NCBI RefSeq assembly: GCF_005863245.1
Contig: NZ_VBUT01000011.1
Coordinates: 62,001 to 126,000, forward strand
From: Nocardia cyriacigeorgica
Lineage (GTDB): Bacteria; Actinomycetota; Actinomycetes; Mycobacteriales; Mycobacteriaceae
Length of the DNA: 64,000 nt
Reading direction: 5' to 3'
Part shown: positions 44,009 to 53,480 of the stretch, piece by piece
Numbering within the stretch: position 1 is the stretch's first letter
Layout of the letters: each line of letters opens with the position of its first letter
Notes under the pieces: model-generated
Database searches by the model: none
What the model saw: only the letters and a program-made list of their open reading frames with translations
What the model was told of the DNA's origin: nothing
Made by a program: the position numbers and the translations under genes

Positions 44009-45142
44009 CTACACCTTCACCAGGTCGTCGGCGTGGATGACGGGACGCTGCATGGTGTCGGGGAGTTCGGTGGTGGAGCGGCCCAGCATCGTCGCCAGTT
44101 CGGCGGCGTCGTATTCGACGACGCCGCGGGCCACCAGGCGGTTGTCGGGGGCGATGAGGTCGACGACGTCGCCGCCGTGGAAGCGACCGCGCACGCCGGT
44201 GATGCCCGCCGCCAGCAAGGAGTGGCGGCGGTGTGCGACGGCGGCGACGGCGCCCTCGTCGATGTGGATGGCGCCGCGGCTGTCGGCGGCGTGCCGCACC
44301 CAGAATTTGCGGGCGGACAGCCGCACCGGCCGAGCCGCGAACGCGGTGCCGACGGTGCCGCTGCTCAACGCGGTGGCCGCTTCCGAGGCCGCGGCCAGCA
44401 ACACGGGTACGCCCGCGTCGGCGGCGAGCCGGGCCGCGGACAGCTTCGAGGCCATGCCGCCGGTGCCGAGCGCACCGCCGGTGCCCGCGATCACCCCGTC
44501 CAGATCGGCGCTGGAACGCACCTCGGGAATGAAGGTGGCGCCACCCTTGCGCGGATCGCCGTCGTAGAGGCCCTCGACATCCGACAGCAGCACCAGCGCG
44601 TCGGCACCCACCAGATGCGCGACCAACGCCGCGAGCCGGTCGTTGTCACCGAAGCGGATCTCTTCCGTTGCGACGGTGTCGTTTTCGTTCACCACCGCCA
44701 CCGCGCCGAGCGAGCGCAACCGGTCGAGGGTGCGCTGCGCGTTGCGGTGATGTTCGCGGCGGGAGAAGTCGTCGGCGCTGAGCAGCACCTGGCCGACGGT
44801 GCGGCCGTAGCGGGCGAACGAGGTGCCCCACGCGTGTGCGAGCGCGAGCTGGCCGACGCTGGCCGCGGCCTGTTTGGTGGCCAGATCGCGTGGCCGAGTA
44901 CTCAGGCCCAGCGGGGCCATACCGGCGCCGATCGCGCCCGAGGACACCACCACCACATCCGACCCGGCCCGCATCCGCGCCTCGACGGCGTCGGCGAGCC
45001 GATCCAGCCGCGCGGTGTCCAGACCCGCCTTCATGCTGGTGAGGGCCGAGGACCCGATCTTCACCACCACACTGCGCGCACCGGCGATGGCCTTTCGCGC
45101 CTCACTGAGTTCGGCGCCGAAGTGCACCTGCGTTTCCGTCAC
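44009..45142 (-). CDS. proB: Glutamate 5-kinase
   Basis: 377 residues. The amino-acid kinase domain has VVVKIGSSAL, VVSSGAIGAG, VVNENDTVA and the segment GTGGMASKL; the C-terminal PUA domain runs from about residue 285 (RGAIHIDEGA, GVVEYDAAELATMLG). ProB phosphorylates glutamate and is usually feedback-inhibited by proline. It lies 49 bp downstream of obgE on the same strand, the standard actinobacterial order. The partner proA is at 16.8 kb. Confidence 0.97.
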   Translation of the reverse strand: MTETQVHFGAELSEARKAIAGARSVVVKIGSSALTSMKAGLDTARLDRLADAVEARMRAGSDVVVVSSGAIGAGMAPLGLSTRPRDLATKQAAASVGQLALAHAWGTSFARYGRTVGQVLLSADDFSRREHHRNAQRTLDRLRSLGAVAVVNENDTVATEEIRFGDNDRLAALVAHLVGADALVLLSDVEGLYDGDPRKGGATFIPEVRSSADLDGVIAGTGGALGTGGMASKLSAARLAADAGVPVLLAAASEAATALSSGTVGTAFAARPVRLSARKFWVRHAADSRGAIHIDEGAVAAVAHRRHSLLAAGITGVRGRFHGGDVVDLIAPDNRLVARGVVEYDAAELATMLGRSTTELPDTMQRPVIHADDLVKV

Positions 45143-45190
45143 GGCTGATCTCCACCACTGTTCTCACGCGCGGCACGACGGAGGTCGTGC

Positions 45191-46651
45191 CTACGCTTCG
45201 TCCTCGTCGTCGCGCACCAGACCGCGACGCACCCGCGAGGCATGTTTGCGTTCGGCCGCGCTGACCCGGTCGGTCTGCTCGAGCCTGATATCGGTGCCGC
45301 GGCCGGTGGGCACCATGTCGACGCCCGCCGAGATCTGCGGCTCCCATTCGAAGGTGACGTCACCGATGGTGACGGGCGCGCCCGGCTCCGCCCCGAGACG
45401 CACCAGTTCGTCTTCGACGCCCAACCGGGCGAGCCGGTCGGCCAGATAGCCGACGGCCTCGTCGTTGTCGAACTGGGTCTGCCGCACCCAGCGCTCGGGG
45501 CGGGTGCCGCGCACAATGAAGCCGCCGGGCTCCTCCGGATCGGCGATGACACTGAACCCGGTCTCGTCGACCGCGATCGGCCGGATCACCGGACGCTTCG
45601 GCGCCGCCTTCGGGTGTTCCTCGCGATACTGACGCACCATGTCGGCCAGCGCGAACGTCAACGGCCGCAGGCCCGCCCGGCTCACCGCCGAGATCTGGAA
45701 GACCGGCCAGCCCCGCGCGGTGAACTCGTCGGTGACCATCTCGGCCAGCTCCGCGGCGTCGGGCACATCGGTCTTGTTCAGGATCACCACGCGCGGGCGG
45801 TCGGCCAGATCACCGAGGCCTGAGTCGGCGCTCAGCGCGGGCTTGTAGGCCGCCAATTCCGCCTCGAGGGCGTCGACATCGGAGACGGGATCGCGGCCCG
45901 GCTCCAGCGTCGCGCAGTCCACCACGTGGGCGAGCACGGCGCAGCGCTCCAGATGACGCAGGAAGTCGAGCCCGAGCCCACGGCCCTGGCTCGCACCCGG
46001 GATCAGTCCGGGCACATCGGCGACGGTGAAGGTGGTGTCGCCGCTGGCGACCACACCGAGATTGGGCACCAGCGTGGTGAACGGATAGTCGGCGATCTTG
46101 GGTTTGGCCGCCGACAGCACCGACACCAGCGAGGACTTACCGGCCGACGGGAACCCGACCAGCCCCACATCGGCCACCGACTTGAGCTCGAGCACGATAT
46201 CGCGCTCTTCGCCCTCCTCACCGAGCAGCGCGAAACCGGGCGCCTTGCGCGCCTTGGAGGCCAGCGCGGCATTGCCGAGCCCGCCGCGTCCGCCGCGTGC
46301 GGCGATGAACCGGTTGCCGGCACCGACGAGATCCATCAGCACTTCACCGTCGGAGCCGAGCACGACGGTGCCATCGGGCACCTTCAGCAGCAGGTCGGTG
46401 CCCTGCTTGCCGTCACGGTTGCCGCCTTCGCCGGGCTTGCCGTTGCTCGCCTTGGCGTGCGGGTGGAAATGGAAGTCCAGCAGCGTGTGCACATTGGGAT
46501 CGACCTCGAGGATCACATCGCCGCCGTTGCCGCCGTTGCCGCCGTCGGGGCCGCCGAGCGGCTTGAACTTCTCCCGGTGCACCGACGCGCAGCCGTGGCC
46601 GCCCTTGCCAGCACGCACATGAAGTACGACACGGTCGATGAATTTGGACAT
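45191..46651 (-). CDS. obgE: Obg family GTPase
   Basis: 486 residues from ATG at 46651 (MSKFIDRVVLHV). The Gly-rich Obg fold (residues 1-158) includes GGPDGGNGGNGG. The G domain has GFPSAGKSS (G1), DVPGLI (G3) and NKTDV (G4), and a C-terminal OCT domain follows, ending in a basic and acidic tail. Obg binds the 50S subunit and helps ribosome assembly. rpmA is upstream, but a terminator lies between, so obgE may also have its own promoter. Confidence 0.97.
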   Translation of the reverse strand: MSKFIDRVVLHVRAGKGGHGCASVHREKFKPLGGPDGGNGGNGGDVILEVDPNVHTLLDFHFHPHAKASNGKPGEGGNRDGKQGTDLLLKVPDGTVVLGSDGEVLMDLVGAGNRFIAARGGRGGLGNAALASKARKAPGFALLGEEGEERDIVLELKSVADVGLVGFPSAGKSSLVSVLSAAKPKIADYPFTTLVPNLGVVASGDTTFTVADVPGLIPGASQGRGLGLDFLRHLERCAVLAHVVDCATLEPGRDPVSDVDALEAELAAYKPALSADSGLGDLADRPRVVILNKTDVPDAAELAEMVTDEFTARGWPVFQISAVSRAGLRPLTFALADMVRQYREEHPKAAPKRPVIRPIAVDETGFSVIADPEEPGGFIVRGTRPERWVRQTQFDNDEAVGYLADRLARLGVEDELVRLGAEPGAPVTIGDVTFEWEPQISAGVDMVPTGRGTDIRLEQTDRVSAAERKHASRVRRGLVRDDEDEA

Positions 46652-46723
46652 ACGCCGAATCATCCTCCTTCGGTCTGGTCGGGACGGCGAACGTCGCCGC
46701 AGGTCACTGCTGATAGAAACAAC

Positions 46724-46758
46724 GAAAAGCGGGCCAGGGGTATGTCACCCTGACCCGC
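46724..46758 (-). terminator. Rho-independent terminator after rpmA
   Basis: On the leftward transcript an 11-bp stem (46748-46758 with 46729-46739, one U-G wobble) with an 8-nt loop is followed directly by UUUUC. It starts 27 bp after the rpmA stop. The mismatch on the plus strand becomes a wobble on the minus strand, which supports the leftward orientation. It would end or attenuate the rplU-rpmA message before obgE. Confidence 0.85.
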
Positions 46759-46784
46759 TCGTCTGTGTTGGAGTCGTCAGCCGG

Positions 46785-47051
46785 TCAGGCCTCGACCGGC
46801 TCCGGAACCACGATGTTGACGGTCTTGCGTCCACGCTTGGTGCCGAACTCGACCGCGCCCGCCTCGAGGGCGAACAGGGTGTCGTCACCGCCACGGCCGA
46901 CGTTCACGCCGGGGTGGAAGTGCGTGCCGCGCTGACGCACCAGGATCTCGCCGGCCTTGACGGACTGACCACCGAACCGCTTCACGCCGAGGCGCTTGCT
47001 GTTGGAATCGCGACCGTTCCGGGAGCTGGATGCACCCTTCTTATGTGCCAT
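46785..47051 (-). CDS. rpmA: 50S ribosomal protein L27
   Basis: 88 residues starting MAHKKGASSSRNGRDSNSKR, the canonical L27 beginning, followed by LGVKRFGGQSVKAG and ILVRQRGTHFHPG. The N-terminal tail reaches the peptidyl-transferase centre. No extra N-terminal leader of the firmicute cleaved type is present. It follows rplU after 45 bp. Confidence 0.98.
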   Translation of the reverse strand: MAHKKGASSSRNGRDSNSKRLGVKRFGGQSVKAGEILVRQRGTHFHPGVNVGRGGDDTLFALEAGAVEFGTKRGRKTVNIVVPEPVEA

Positions 47052-47096
47052 TGCTGTAACTCCTCCAGGTGAGGGCTCGGTGAGCCCCCGGGCCGA

Positions 47097-47408
47097 TTAC
47101 TTGATGCCGGTGACCTTCAGGACCGTCAGCGGCTGACGGTGACCCTGGCGCTTGTGGTAGCCGGTCTTGTTCTTGAACTTGTGGATGCGGATCTTCGGGC
47201 CCTTGGTCTGCTCGACGACCTCGGCGGACACCGACACCTTGGCCAGCTTGTCCGCGTCGGCGGTCAGCTCGGCGCCGTTGACCACGAGCACCGGCGACAG
47301 ATCCACAGCGGTGCCCGGCGCACCCTCGATCTTCTCGACCTTCACCAGGTCACCGACCGCGACCTTGTACTGCTTTCCGCCGGTCTTGACGATCGCGTAC
47401 GTTGCCAT
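47097..47408 (-). CDS. rplU: 50S ribosomal protein L21
   Basis: 103 residues from ATG at 47408 (MATYAIVKTGGKQYKV). The C-terminal KTGYHKRQGHRQPLT is the L21 signature. L21 binds 23S rRNA domain II. It is the first gene of the rplU-rpmA unit, and about 275 bp without another gene separate it from the end of the RNase E/G gene. That gap has the terminator of the latter at 47651 and must hold the rplU promoter; I could not pick one with confidence. Confidence 0.98.
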   Translation of the reverse strand: MATYAIVKTGGKQYKVAVGDLVKVEKIEGAPGTAVDLSPVLVVNGAELTADADKLAKVSVSAEVVEQTKGPKIRIHKFKNKTGYHKRQGHRQPLTVLKVTGIK

Positions 47409-47650
47409 CGGTCGGCTGCCCTTCTTCCTCTTAGGTGTGCGGCGCTTGCTAGCGCGGCTGGAGTGGCACCCGGCCGGAGAATTCCACCGGGCATCCACTA
47501 CACATCTGGTCTGGTAGTCACCGCCGCCTCAGCACTGGCGATTGCTCTACAGCTTCGCGGGCACAGCGTGATAAAACGCTGTCGCCGGGCAGCGACTGTC
47601 CAAGATTACAGGACGCATAGGTGCGCGACCAAACCGGCCGCCGAACGACA

Positions 47651-47679
47651 GTGGCCCCCGCCACAAGGGCGGGGACCAC
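47651..47679 (-). terminator. Terminator after the RNase E/G gene
   Basis: A 12-bp stem, GTGGCCCCCGCC (47651-47662) with GGCGGGGACCAC (47668-47679), lies 4 bp past the stop at 47684. The single C-A mismatch on the plus strand is a U-G pair on the leftward transcript, so the stem is complete only there. No U-run follows. Confidence 0.75.
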
Positions 47680-47683
47680 CAGG

Positions 47684-50600
47684 TCATTCGTCGGCCGATT
47701 CGGCGGGCGGCGGCCCGGCGGGCCTGCCCGCGCTGCGCCTGCGCGGCCTGCGTTCGGGCACCGGGACCGGTACCGGCTCGGTGAGGTCGACGACCGGGGT
47801 CGCGGGCTCCTCCGAGCTGCTGAGGACGAATACCGCGCCGGTGCTGTCCGAGGCCGGGGCGGCCGCGGATCGGGCCACCCGGCGGCGTCGGGTCGAGCGT
47901 GCCGCGGTGCCGTTCTCCGCGGTCGCGGTGGGCTCGGCGGCCTTGGGCTCCGCCGGTTCGGCCGCGGGCGCCGCGACCGCTTCCGCGGGCTCGGTCGTGT
48001 CCGGTTCGGCGGTGGTCACCGCGGCCGGAGCCGATTCGGCAGGACCCGGCTCCACGACAGAGACCTGCTTGGCCACTGCCGTCACATCGGCGGTCGGCGC
48101 CTGTTCAGTGGTCGGGACCGTTTCGACGGATGCGACCGGTTCCACGTGCTGGGCCGACACCGGTTCAGCGACTGCCGCCTGCTCGGGTTCACCCTGGTCG
48201 GCAACGGCAGCCTGCTCGACCTGTTCGGCCGGCGCGCCCACCTCGGTGACGACCTCGCTGACGGCGACGACCGCGTCGGCATCCGGCGCCGCGGCCGAGC
48301 GGGCCACCCGCCGACGCCGCGTCGACCGGGTACGAGTGGTCCCGTTCTGCCCGGCGACGACGCGCTGAGCGGCCGGTTCGCTGGTCGCTTCCTGCGCCTG
48401 CTCGGCGGCCGCGGGTTCGACGCCCGTCTCCGGCTGCTCGGCCTCGGGCTGCGCCTCCGTGGCACCGGAGTCCTCGGCCTGATGGGCGGCCATGGCAAGC
48501 GCGACCGGATGCGCGCGCTTGACCGCGGCCTCCTCCTCGCTCAACTCCGCCACCGCGGGCTGCGCCTGCGGGGCGGCCGGCGCGGCGGCCTTGTCGCGGC
48601 CGCGACGACGGCGAGAACCGGCTTCGCGTCCGCGTCCGGCCCCGTCCTCGGCCGCACTCGGCTCCACCGGGTAGCTGTGCACCAGGATGCCGCGGCCGTG
48701 GCAGTGCTCGCAGGTGGTGGAGAACGCCTCGACCAGGCCGGTGCCCAGCTTCTTGCGGGTCATCTGGACCAGGCCGAGCGAGGTCACCTCGGAGACCTGA
48801 TGGCGGGTGCGGTCGCGGCCCAGCGCCTCGGTGAGCCGGCGCAACACCAGGTCACGGTTGGATTCGAGGACCATGTCGATGAAGTCGACGACGATCATGC
48901 CGCCGATATCGCGCAACCGCATCTGCCGCACGATCTCCTCGGCGGCTTCCAGGTTGTTACGGGTGACCGTCTCTTCCAGGTTGCTGTTGCCCGAGCCGGT
49001 GAACTTGCCGGTGTTGACGTCGATGACGGTCATCGCCTCGGTGCGGTCGATGACCAGCGTGCCGCCCGAGGGCAGCCACACCTTGCGGTCGAGCGCCTTG
49101 GCCAGCTGTTCGTCGATCCGGTAGGCCTCGAAGACGTCGACGCCGTTGTTCTCGTGCCGCGACACCCGGGCCAGCAGGTCCGGCGCGACGGTGCGGATGT
49201 AGGTCTCCACCGTGCTCCAGGACCGTTCGCCCTCGATGACGAGCTTGGAGAAGTCCTCGTTGAACAGGTCGCGGATCACCTTGACCAGCAGGTCCGGCTC
49301 TTCGTAGAGCGTTTTCGGTGCGCCGGAATCCTGTTCGGCGGCCTTCTCGATGGTGCGCCAGGTGGCCTGCAACCGCTCCACATCGCGCGCCAGTTCGGCT
49401 TCGCTGACGCCCTCGGAGGCGGTGCGGATGATCACGCCGGCGTCGGCGGGCACGATCTCGCGCAGGATCTCCTTGAGCCGCTTGCGCTCGGTGTCGGGCA
49501 ACTTGCGGCTGATCCCGGTGGAGGTGCCGCCGGGCACGTACACCAGGAAGCGTCCGGCCAGGCTGATCTGCGTGGTCAGGCGGGCACCCTTGTGTCCGAC
49601 CGGATCCTTGCTGACCTGCACCAGCACCTGATCGCCCGGCTTGAGCGCCTGCTCGATCTTGCGTTCCTTGCCGCCGAGCCCGGCGGCCTCCCAGTTCACC
49701 TCACCGGCGTAGAGCACGCCGTTGCGGCCGCGCCCGATGTCGACGAACGCCGCCTCCATGCTCGGCAGCACGTTCTGCACCTTGCCGAGGTAGACGTTGC
49801 CGACCATGGACGCCTGGCCGGTGCTGGTGACGAAGTGCTCGACCAGGATGTTGTCCTCGAGCACCGCGACCTGGGTGGCGGTGGGGTGGCCGGGGATCTC
49901 CTTTTCCCGCACCACCATGACCCGGTCGACGGATTCGCGGCGGGCCAGGAACTCCGACTCGGTCAGGATCGGCGGACGGCGCCGGCCTGCCTCGCGCCCG
50001 TCGCGGCGACGCTGACGCTTGGCCTCGAGCCGGGTGGACCCGGTGATGCCCTGCACCTCGTCGACGACGGCGCGGGCACGGCTCTTGTTCCGCGGCTCGC
50101 GCTCGTGCACGACGGTGTTGGGCGGGTCGTCGTCGGCGGGTTCGTTCTCGCCGCCGCCCTCGCCCGCGACCTTGCGGCGCCTGCGCCTGCGCCTGCGGCG
50201 GGTCGAGCCCTCCGCGCCGTCCTCGCCGTCGTCGGCGGATTCGGCTGCGTCGGACCCGGCCTGTTTGGTGTCCTCGGACTCGGACTCGTCCGCGGGGCTC
50301 GCGTCCTGGGCGGGCGCCTCATCCTTGTCGCGGGCGCCGTCCTTGTCACGGGCGGCGCGTTCGTCGGTGTCGGGCTCGTCATCGGAGTCGGCGTGCTGTT
50401 CGCCGCGGCCACGACCACGGCCGCGGCGGCCACGACGGCGGCGGCGGGGCTGATCGTCGGACTCGGACTGCTCGGTGCCGTCCTGCTCGTCGGTGGTCTC
50501 GTCCTCGACGTCCTCGGCCTGGGCGGGCGCCTCGTCGGCGCGCGGGGCCTCGGGTTCGACGCGGCGCCGCTTCTTGCGTAGCTCTTCGGCGGCGGCGGCA

Positions 50601-51085
50601 TCCGGGGACAGGAACAGCGGCGCGGCGACGACCGCGGATTCGAACACGACCGGCTCCACGACCGGCGGTTCTTCCTGGACCGGGCTGGCGAACAGGCCGC
50701 CGGGCGGGCTGAACGCGGGCGCCGTGGAGAACAGGTCGGCGGCCGGAGTCGCCTGGGTTTCGGCCGTGACGGGCTGGTCCGGCTCGGCAGCGGCGCTGAC
50801 CGCCTGCTCGGCCGGCGCTTCGGCGGTTTGCCGGCTGTCCGCCGCCGGGGGTTCGGCAGCGGCCTGCTCGGTCTCCGGGGTGGCGAGCGCGTCGCGCACC
50901 GACTCCGCGACCGCGCGCTCGACGTTCGATTGGGGGCTGCGCGCGTCGGAGCCGAGCTCACCCAGCTTGGCCAGGATGCGCTTGCTCGTTACTCCCAGAC
51001 GTTTGGCCAGCGCATGAACTCGGATTCGCTCCGGCAATTGATCGGCATCCTGTGATGTTGTGTCCAGCGGCTCTTGATCGGCCAC
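47684..51085 (-). CDS. rne: Rne/Rng family ribonuclease E/G
   Basis: 1133 residues. Residues 1-370 are a disordered head rich in Ala, Pro and acidic residues with Arg blocks (RRRRRGRRGRGRGRG), preceded by an IF2-N-like helix (RVHALAKRLGVTSKRILAKL). The S1 domain follows (GNVYLGKVQNVLPSMEAAFV), then the DNase-I-like catalytic part with DVNTGKFTG and VVDFIDM supplying the metal-binding Asp pair, and the zinc-link CEHCHGRG. The tail, about 280 residues, is again low complexity and holds RSTRRRRVARSAAAP twice (once as TRSTRRRR). RNase E/G cuts single-stranded RNA for rRNA maturation and mRNA decay. Position matches Rv2444c. Confidence 0.95.
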   Translation of the reverse strand: MADQEPLDTTSQDADQLPERIRVHALAKRLGVTSKRILAKLGELGSDARSPQSNVERAVAESVRDALATPETEQAAAEPPAADSRQTAEAPAEQAVSAAAEPDQPVTAETQATPAADLFSTAPAFSPPGGLFASPVQEEPPVVEPVVFESAVVAAPLFLSPDAAAAEELRKKRRRVEPEAPRADEAPAQAEDVEDETTDEQDGTEQSESDDQPRRRRRGRRGRGRGRGEQHADSDDEPDTDERAARDKDGARDKDEAPAQDASPADESESEDTKQAGSDAAESADDGEDGAEGSTRRRRRRRRRKVAGEGGGENEPADDDPPNTVVHEREPRNKSRARAVVDEVQGITGSTRLEAKRQRRRDGREAGRRRPPILTESEFLARRESVDRVMVVREKEIPGHPTATQVAVLEDNILVEHFVTSTGQASMVGNVYLGKVQNVLPSMEAAFVDIGRGRNGVLYAGEVNWEAAGLGGKERKIEQALKPGDQVLVQVSKDPVGHKGARLTTQISLAGRFLVYVPGGTSTGISRKLPDTERKRLKEILREIVPADAGVIIRTASEGVSEAELARDVERLQATWRTIEKAAEQDSGAPKTLYEEPDLLVKVIRDLFNEDFSKLVIEGERSWSTVETYIRTVAPDLLARVSRHENNGVDVFEAYRIDEQLAKALDRKVWLPSGGTLVIDRTEAMTVIDVNTGKFTGSGNSNLEETVTRNNLEAAEEIVRQMRLRDIGGMIVVDFIDMVLESNRDLVLRRLTEALGRDRTRHQVSEVTSLGLVQMTRKKLGTGLVEAFSTTCEHCHGRGILVHSYPVEPSAAEDGAGRGREAGSRRRRGRDKAAAPAAPQAQPAVAELSEEEAAVKRAHPVALAMAAHQAEDSGATEAQPEAEQPETGVEPAAAEQAQEATSEPAAQRVVAGQNGTTRTRSTRRRRVARSAAAPDADAVVAVSEVVTEVGAPAEQVEQAAVADQGEPEQAAVAEPVSAQHVEPVASVETVPTTEQAPTADVTAVAKQVSVVEPGPAESAPAAVTTAEPDTTEPAEAVAAPAAEPAEPKAAEPTATAENGTAARSTRRRRVARSAAAPASDSTGAVFVLSSSEEPATPVVDLTEPVPVPVPERRPRRRSAGRPAGPPPAESADE

Positions 51086-51476
51086 GAAGTCTCCTCGGGC
51101 CCCCGGGCGCGTTCCTCCCCGAAGGGAGTGACGCGGCCGACGCGGGGGCGCTGTTTCCGTACGCCTCGCGCGGTTGGCACGAGGTCAATGGTCTCGCCCC
51201 GCGTGCCCGGTTATCTCCATATCGATCGTCGTTCGGGCTAACTGGTCACGCGGCGCCTGGCTGTATGGCTGAACTCCGTGGTGTGAGCGTTCATCCAGCG
51301 TGCCGACGCGAACGAGTTACCGCGCCGCGGCAGCGATGATCGGCATCGAACCTCGGGGTGTCATCCGGTTACCGCCGTTATCGGTGGCAACCAGTTGCCA
51401 GTATCCCACACCGTGCGCCGAGGGTTCGCCATCGGCGCAACAGCGTGACGTCGGATGCGACGGAATGGAGATAAAT
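51086..51476 (-). promoter_or_regulatory. 391-bp region between ndk and rne
   Basis: No gene is seen. It contains, from right to left on the leftward strand: a hairpin TGCGCCGA/TCGGCGCA with a 10-nt loop at 51414-51439, 38 bp after the ndk stop and a likely ndk terminator; a palindrome TGGCAAC-ca-GTTGCCA at 51385-51400; and, 30 bp upstream of the rne start, a CTCCC stem with a UUCG tetraloop in the RNA (51115-51128). Long 5' leaders of rne genes are used for autoregulation in enterobacteria; the same here is only a guess. Confidence 0.5.
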
Positions 51477-51893
51477 TCAGGCCGGGAACTCGGGAAACCA
51501 GAGGGCGATTTCCCGCTTGGCCGACTCGGGCGAGTCGGATCCGTGCACCAGGTTCTCCTGGGTTTCCAGGGCGAAATCGCCCCGGATGCTGCCGGTGGCC
51601 GCCTTTTCCACGGGGTCGGTGCCGCCGGCGATCTGCCGGAACGCCGCGATCGCCCGCGGACCCTCGAGCACGGCCGCGACGACCGGCCCGGAAGTGATGA
51701 ATTCGATCAGCGAGCCGTAGAACGGCTTGCCCGCATGTTCGGCGTAATGCTCGCCCGCCAGCTCATCGGACACCTGCTTCAGCTCGAGCGCGGCAATCTT
51801 GAGCCCCTTGCGCTCGATCCGGTTCAGCACCTCACCGACGAGGCCACGGGCCACACCGTCCGGCTTGATGAGGATCAATGTCTGCTCAGTCAC
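51477..51893 (-). CDS. ndk: Nucleoside-diphosphate kinase
   Basis: 138 residues, normal Ndk length. LILIKPDGVARGLVG (Lys10), Arg86, Thr92, GSIRGDFA (Arg104) and NLVHGSDS (Asn114, phosphohistidine His117) are all in place. It equilibrates nucleoside di- and triphosphates in the cytoplasm. It lies upstream of rne as in M. tuberculosis. A second, divergent Ndk-like gene occurs at 31938. Confidence 0.98.
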   Translation of the reverse strand: MTEQTLILIKPDGVARGLVGEVLNRIERKGLKIAALELKQVSDELAGEHYAEHAGKPFYGSLIEFITSGPVVAAVLEGPRAIAAFRQIAGGTDPVEKAATGSIRGDFALETQENLVHGSDSPESAKREIALWFPEFPA

Positions 51894-51938
51894 GGGCGAC
51901 AGCGTAACGGTCGGCTATCCCTGTCTCCCAACCCGCGG

Positions 51939-52850
51939 TCATCCCGCATGCGCCCATGACCGGTCGGTCCGGGTCAGTTCCACGAACCCGCACCGAGACA
52001 GCAGCTCCAGGTCCGGATCTCCCGGCTCGCGGTAGGTGAGCAGCCGGTCCACCCCGCCGAGCCGCAACCAGTCGGCGACCTGTCCGTACAGCCAGCGCCG
52101 CACCTCGGGTTCCCCGTCCTCGCGGCAGACGTCGGCCCAGCCGCCCAGCCGCGATATCCGTTCGGGTTGCGTCAGGTTGGTGTCGACCTCGAGATGACCG
52201 AGATCGCGGCCGCCGCGGTGGGCGATGAATCGGGTGCCGAGCTCACCCATGACGCGGCGCACCGAGAGGTCGGTGCGCTGCGGGCGAGGGATCCTGTCGG
52301 TCTCGGCGAGCAGGAGCAATTCGACGCTCGACTCGTCGGTCTGCGCCCAACCGTTGCGTTCGAGGATCGCCCGGATGTGCGGCCATTGCTCGGACAGGCC
52401 GTAGGCGGCGAAGGTGGGCAGGCTGCCGCTGAAGTATCGGGACTCGACGCCCCAGCGCGCGAGCTGAGCCAGGCAGCCGGTCATCAACGCGTCGGCGGCG
52501 GCGTCGATCGGGCGCGGGCTGCCGTCGTCACCGAGGGTCGAGCGATTCCAGGCGAGGAACCATTCGACCGTCCCGGCGTTGCGGAAGCTGTCGGTGACGT
52601 GTGCGGCGCTGTCGTACCGCAACAGGTGCGCGGCGGCGACGAGTTCGCGATCCTGTTCGGCGACGAGGGTGACCCGTTCGGTTACCCAGGGATCGAGGAT
52701 GACCTCTTCGGGACGCCGTTCGAGGGTGCTCAGCATGGTGTTGACCGAGATCGATACCCCGGGCACGACCGCGGCGATGTGGGTGTTGGCCAGCCGGGTC
52801 AGCTGGTCGCGATCGTCGCGGCGGAAGGGGCGGATGACGTACGTGGGCAT
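51939..52850 (-). CDS. GNAT family N-acetyltransferase, probably two-domain
   Basis: 303 residues from ATG at 52850. The N-terminal YVIRPFRRDDRDQLTRLAN is a GNAT opening and RELVAAAHLLRY the following strands. A second half starting near residue 195 (LSVRRVMGEL) ends with LLTYREPGDPDLELLSRCGFVELTRTDRSW, the usual GNAT C-terminal strand pattern. The acetyl-CoA loop (Q/RxxGxG/A) is not clear in either half. Substrate unknown. It is placed between ndk and the DUF4233-like gene, where mycobacteria have no such gene that I recall. Confidence 0.7.
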   Translation of the reverse strand: MPTYVIRPFRRDDRDQLTRLANTHIAAVVPGVSISVNTMLSTLERRPEEVILDPWVTERVTLVAEQDRELVAAAHLLRYDSAAHVTDSFRNAGTVEWFLAWNRSTLGDDGSPRPIDAAADALMTGCLAQLARWGVESRYFSGSLPTFAAYGLSEQWPHIRAILERNGWAQTDESSVELLLLAETDRIPRPQRTDLSVRRVMGELGTRFIAHRGGRDLGHLEVDTNLTQPERISRLGGWADVCREDGEPEVRRWLYGQVADWLRLGGVDRLLTYREPGDPDLELLSRCGFVELTRTDRSWAHAG

Positions 52851-52960
52851 GGCGAATCTCCAGGACGCTCGATGGGATGCATCGGAATCCGCCAGGGGGA
52901 CGGTACGGCGCCCACCTTAGCAATGGGCGCCGTGCCCGGCCACAGTATTTCGCGCGCGGG

Positions 52961-53407
52961 TCAGTCGGTGCGCTGGATGCGCTGGCTGGGCAGGACGCCG
53001 AGGTCCATGCGGCGTTTGACGTCGTTGCGGAGGATGAGGATGAAGGCCCAGACGATGGCGAACAGGATGCCGATGACGCCGATGGAGATGTGGATGAAGG
53101 CGCCGGCGATCACCAAGACCTGGAGGGCGAGGTTGAACGGGACGGCCCAGGGGCGGCGTTGCAGGCCGGCGCCGAGGATCATCACCACGGCCAGGGTCAC
53201 CAGATAGGTGCCCGACAGCCAGCTGACGCCACCGCCGACGTCGGCGACCACGGGCAGGGCGAGCAGCACGACGATGGCCTCGAGGACCAGCGTGCCCGCC
53301 ATCACCCCGCGCAGGCCCTTCCACGGGTCCGGCGGCGCGGGAGTCGCGGGAGAAGTCTGCGCCGCGGCCTCCTCGTCACCGTTCGGGCGTGGATCGGATT
53401 CGCTCAT
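52961..53407 (-). CDS. DUF4233-like small membrane protein
   Basis: 148 residues from ATG at 53407 (MSESDPRPNG). A hydrophilic 30-residue head is followed by four membrane segments: about 36-54, 61-80, 86-106 and 108-126. The end, RNDVKRRMDLGVLP, is basic. A four-segment protein of this type follows folC throughout the Mycobacteriales and is annotated as DUF4233; its role is unknown. The start lies 73 bp after the folC stop. Confidence 0.85.
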   Translation of the reverse strand: MSESDPRPNGDEEAAAQTSPATPAPPDPWKGLRGVMAGTLVLEAIVVLLALPVVADVGGGVSWLSGTYLVTLAVVMILGAGLQRRPWAVPFNLALQVLVIAGAFIHISIGVIGILFAIVWAFILILRNDVKRRMDLGVLPSQRIQRTD

Positions 53408-53480
53408 GCTCTGCCTCCTCGGCACGATCTGCCGATCATGCGGGCTTCCGGGCGTCCCGCCGCCTCCGGGCGACGACCAT

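Noticed and set aside
47621..50581. A nearly 1000-codon rightward frame antisense to the RNase E/G gene
   Set aside because: Low-complexity Arg/Gly/Leu/Val product with no family motif; explained by the GC-rich repetitive ends of rne.
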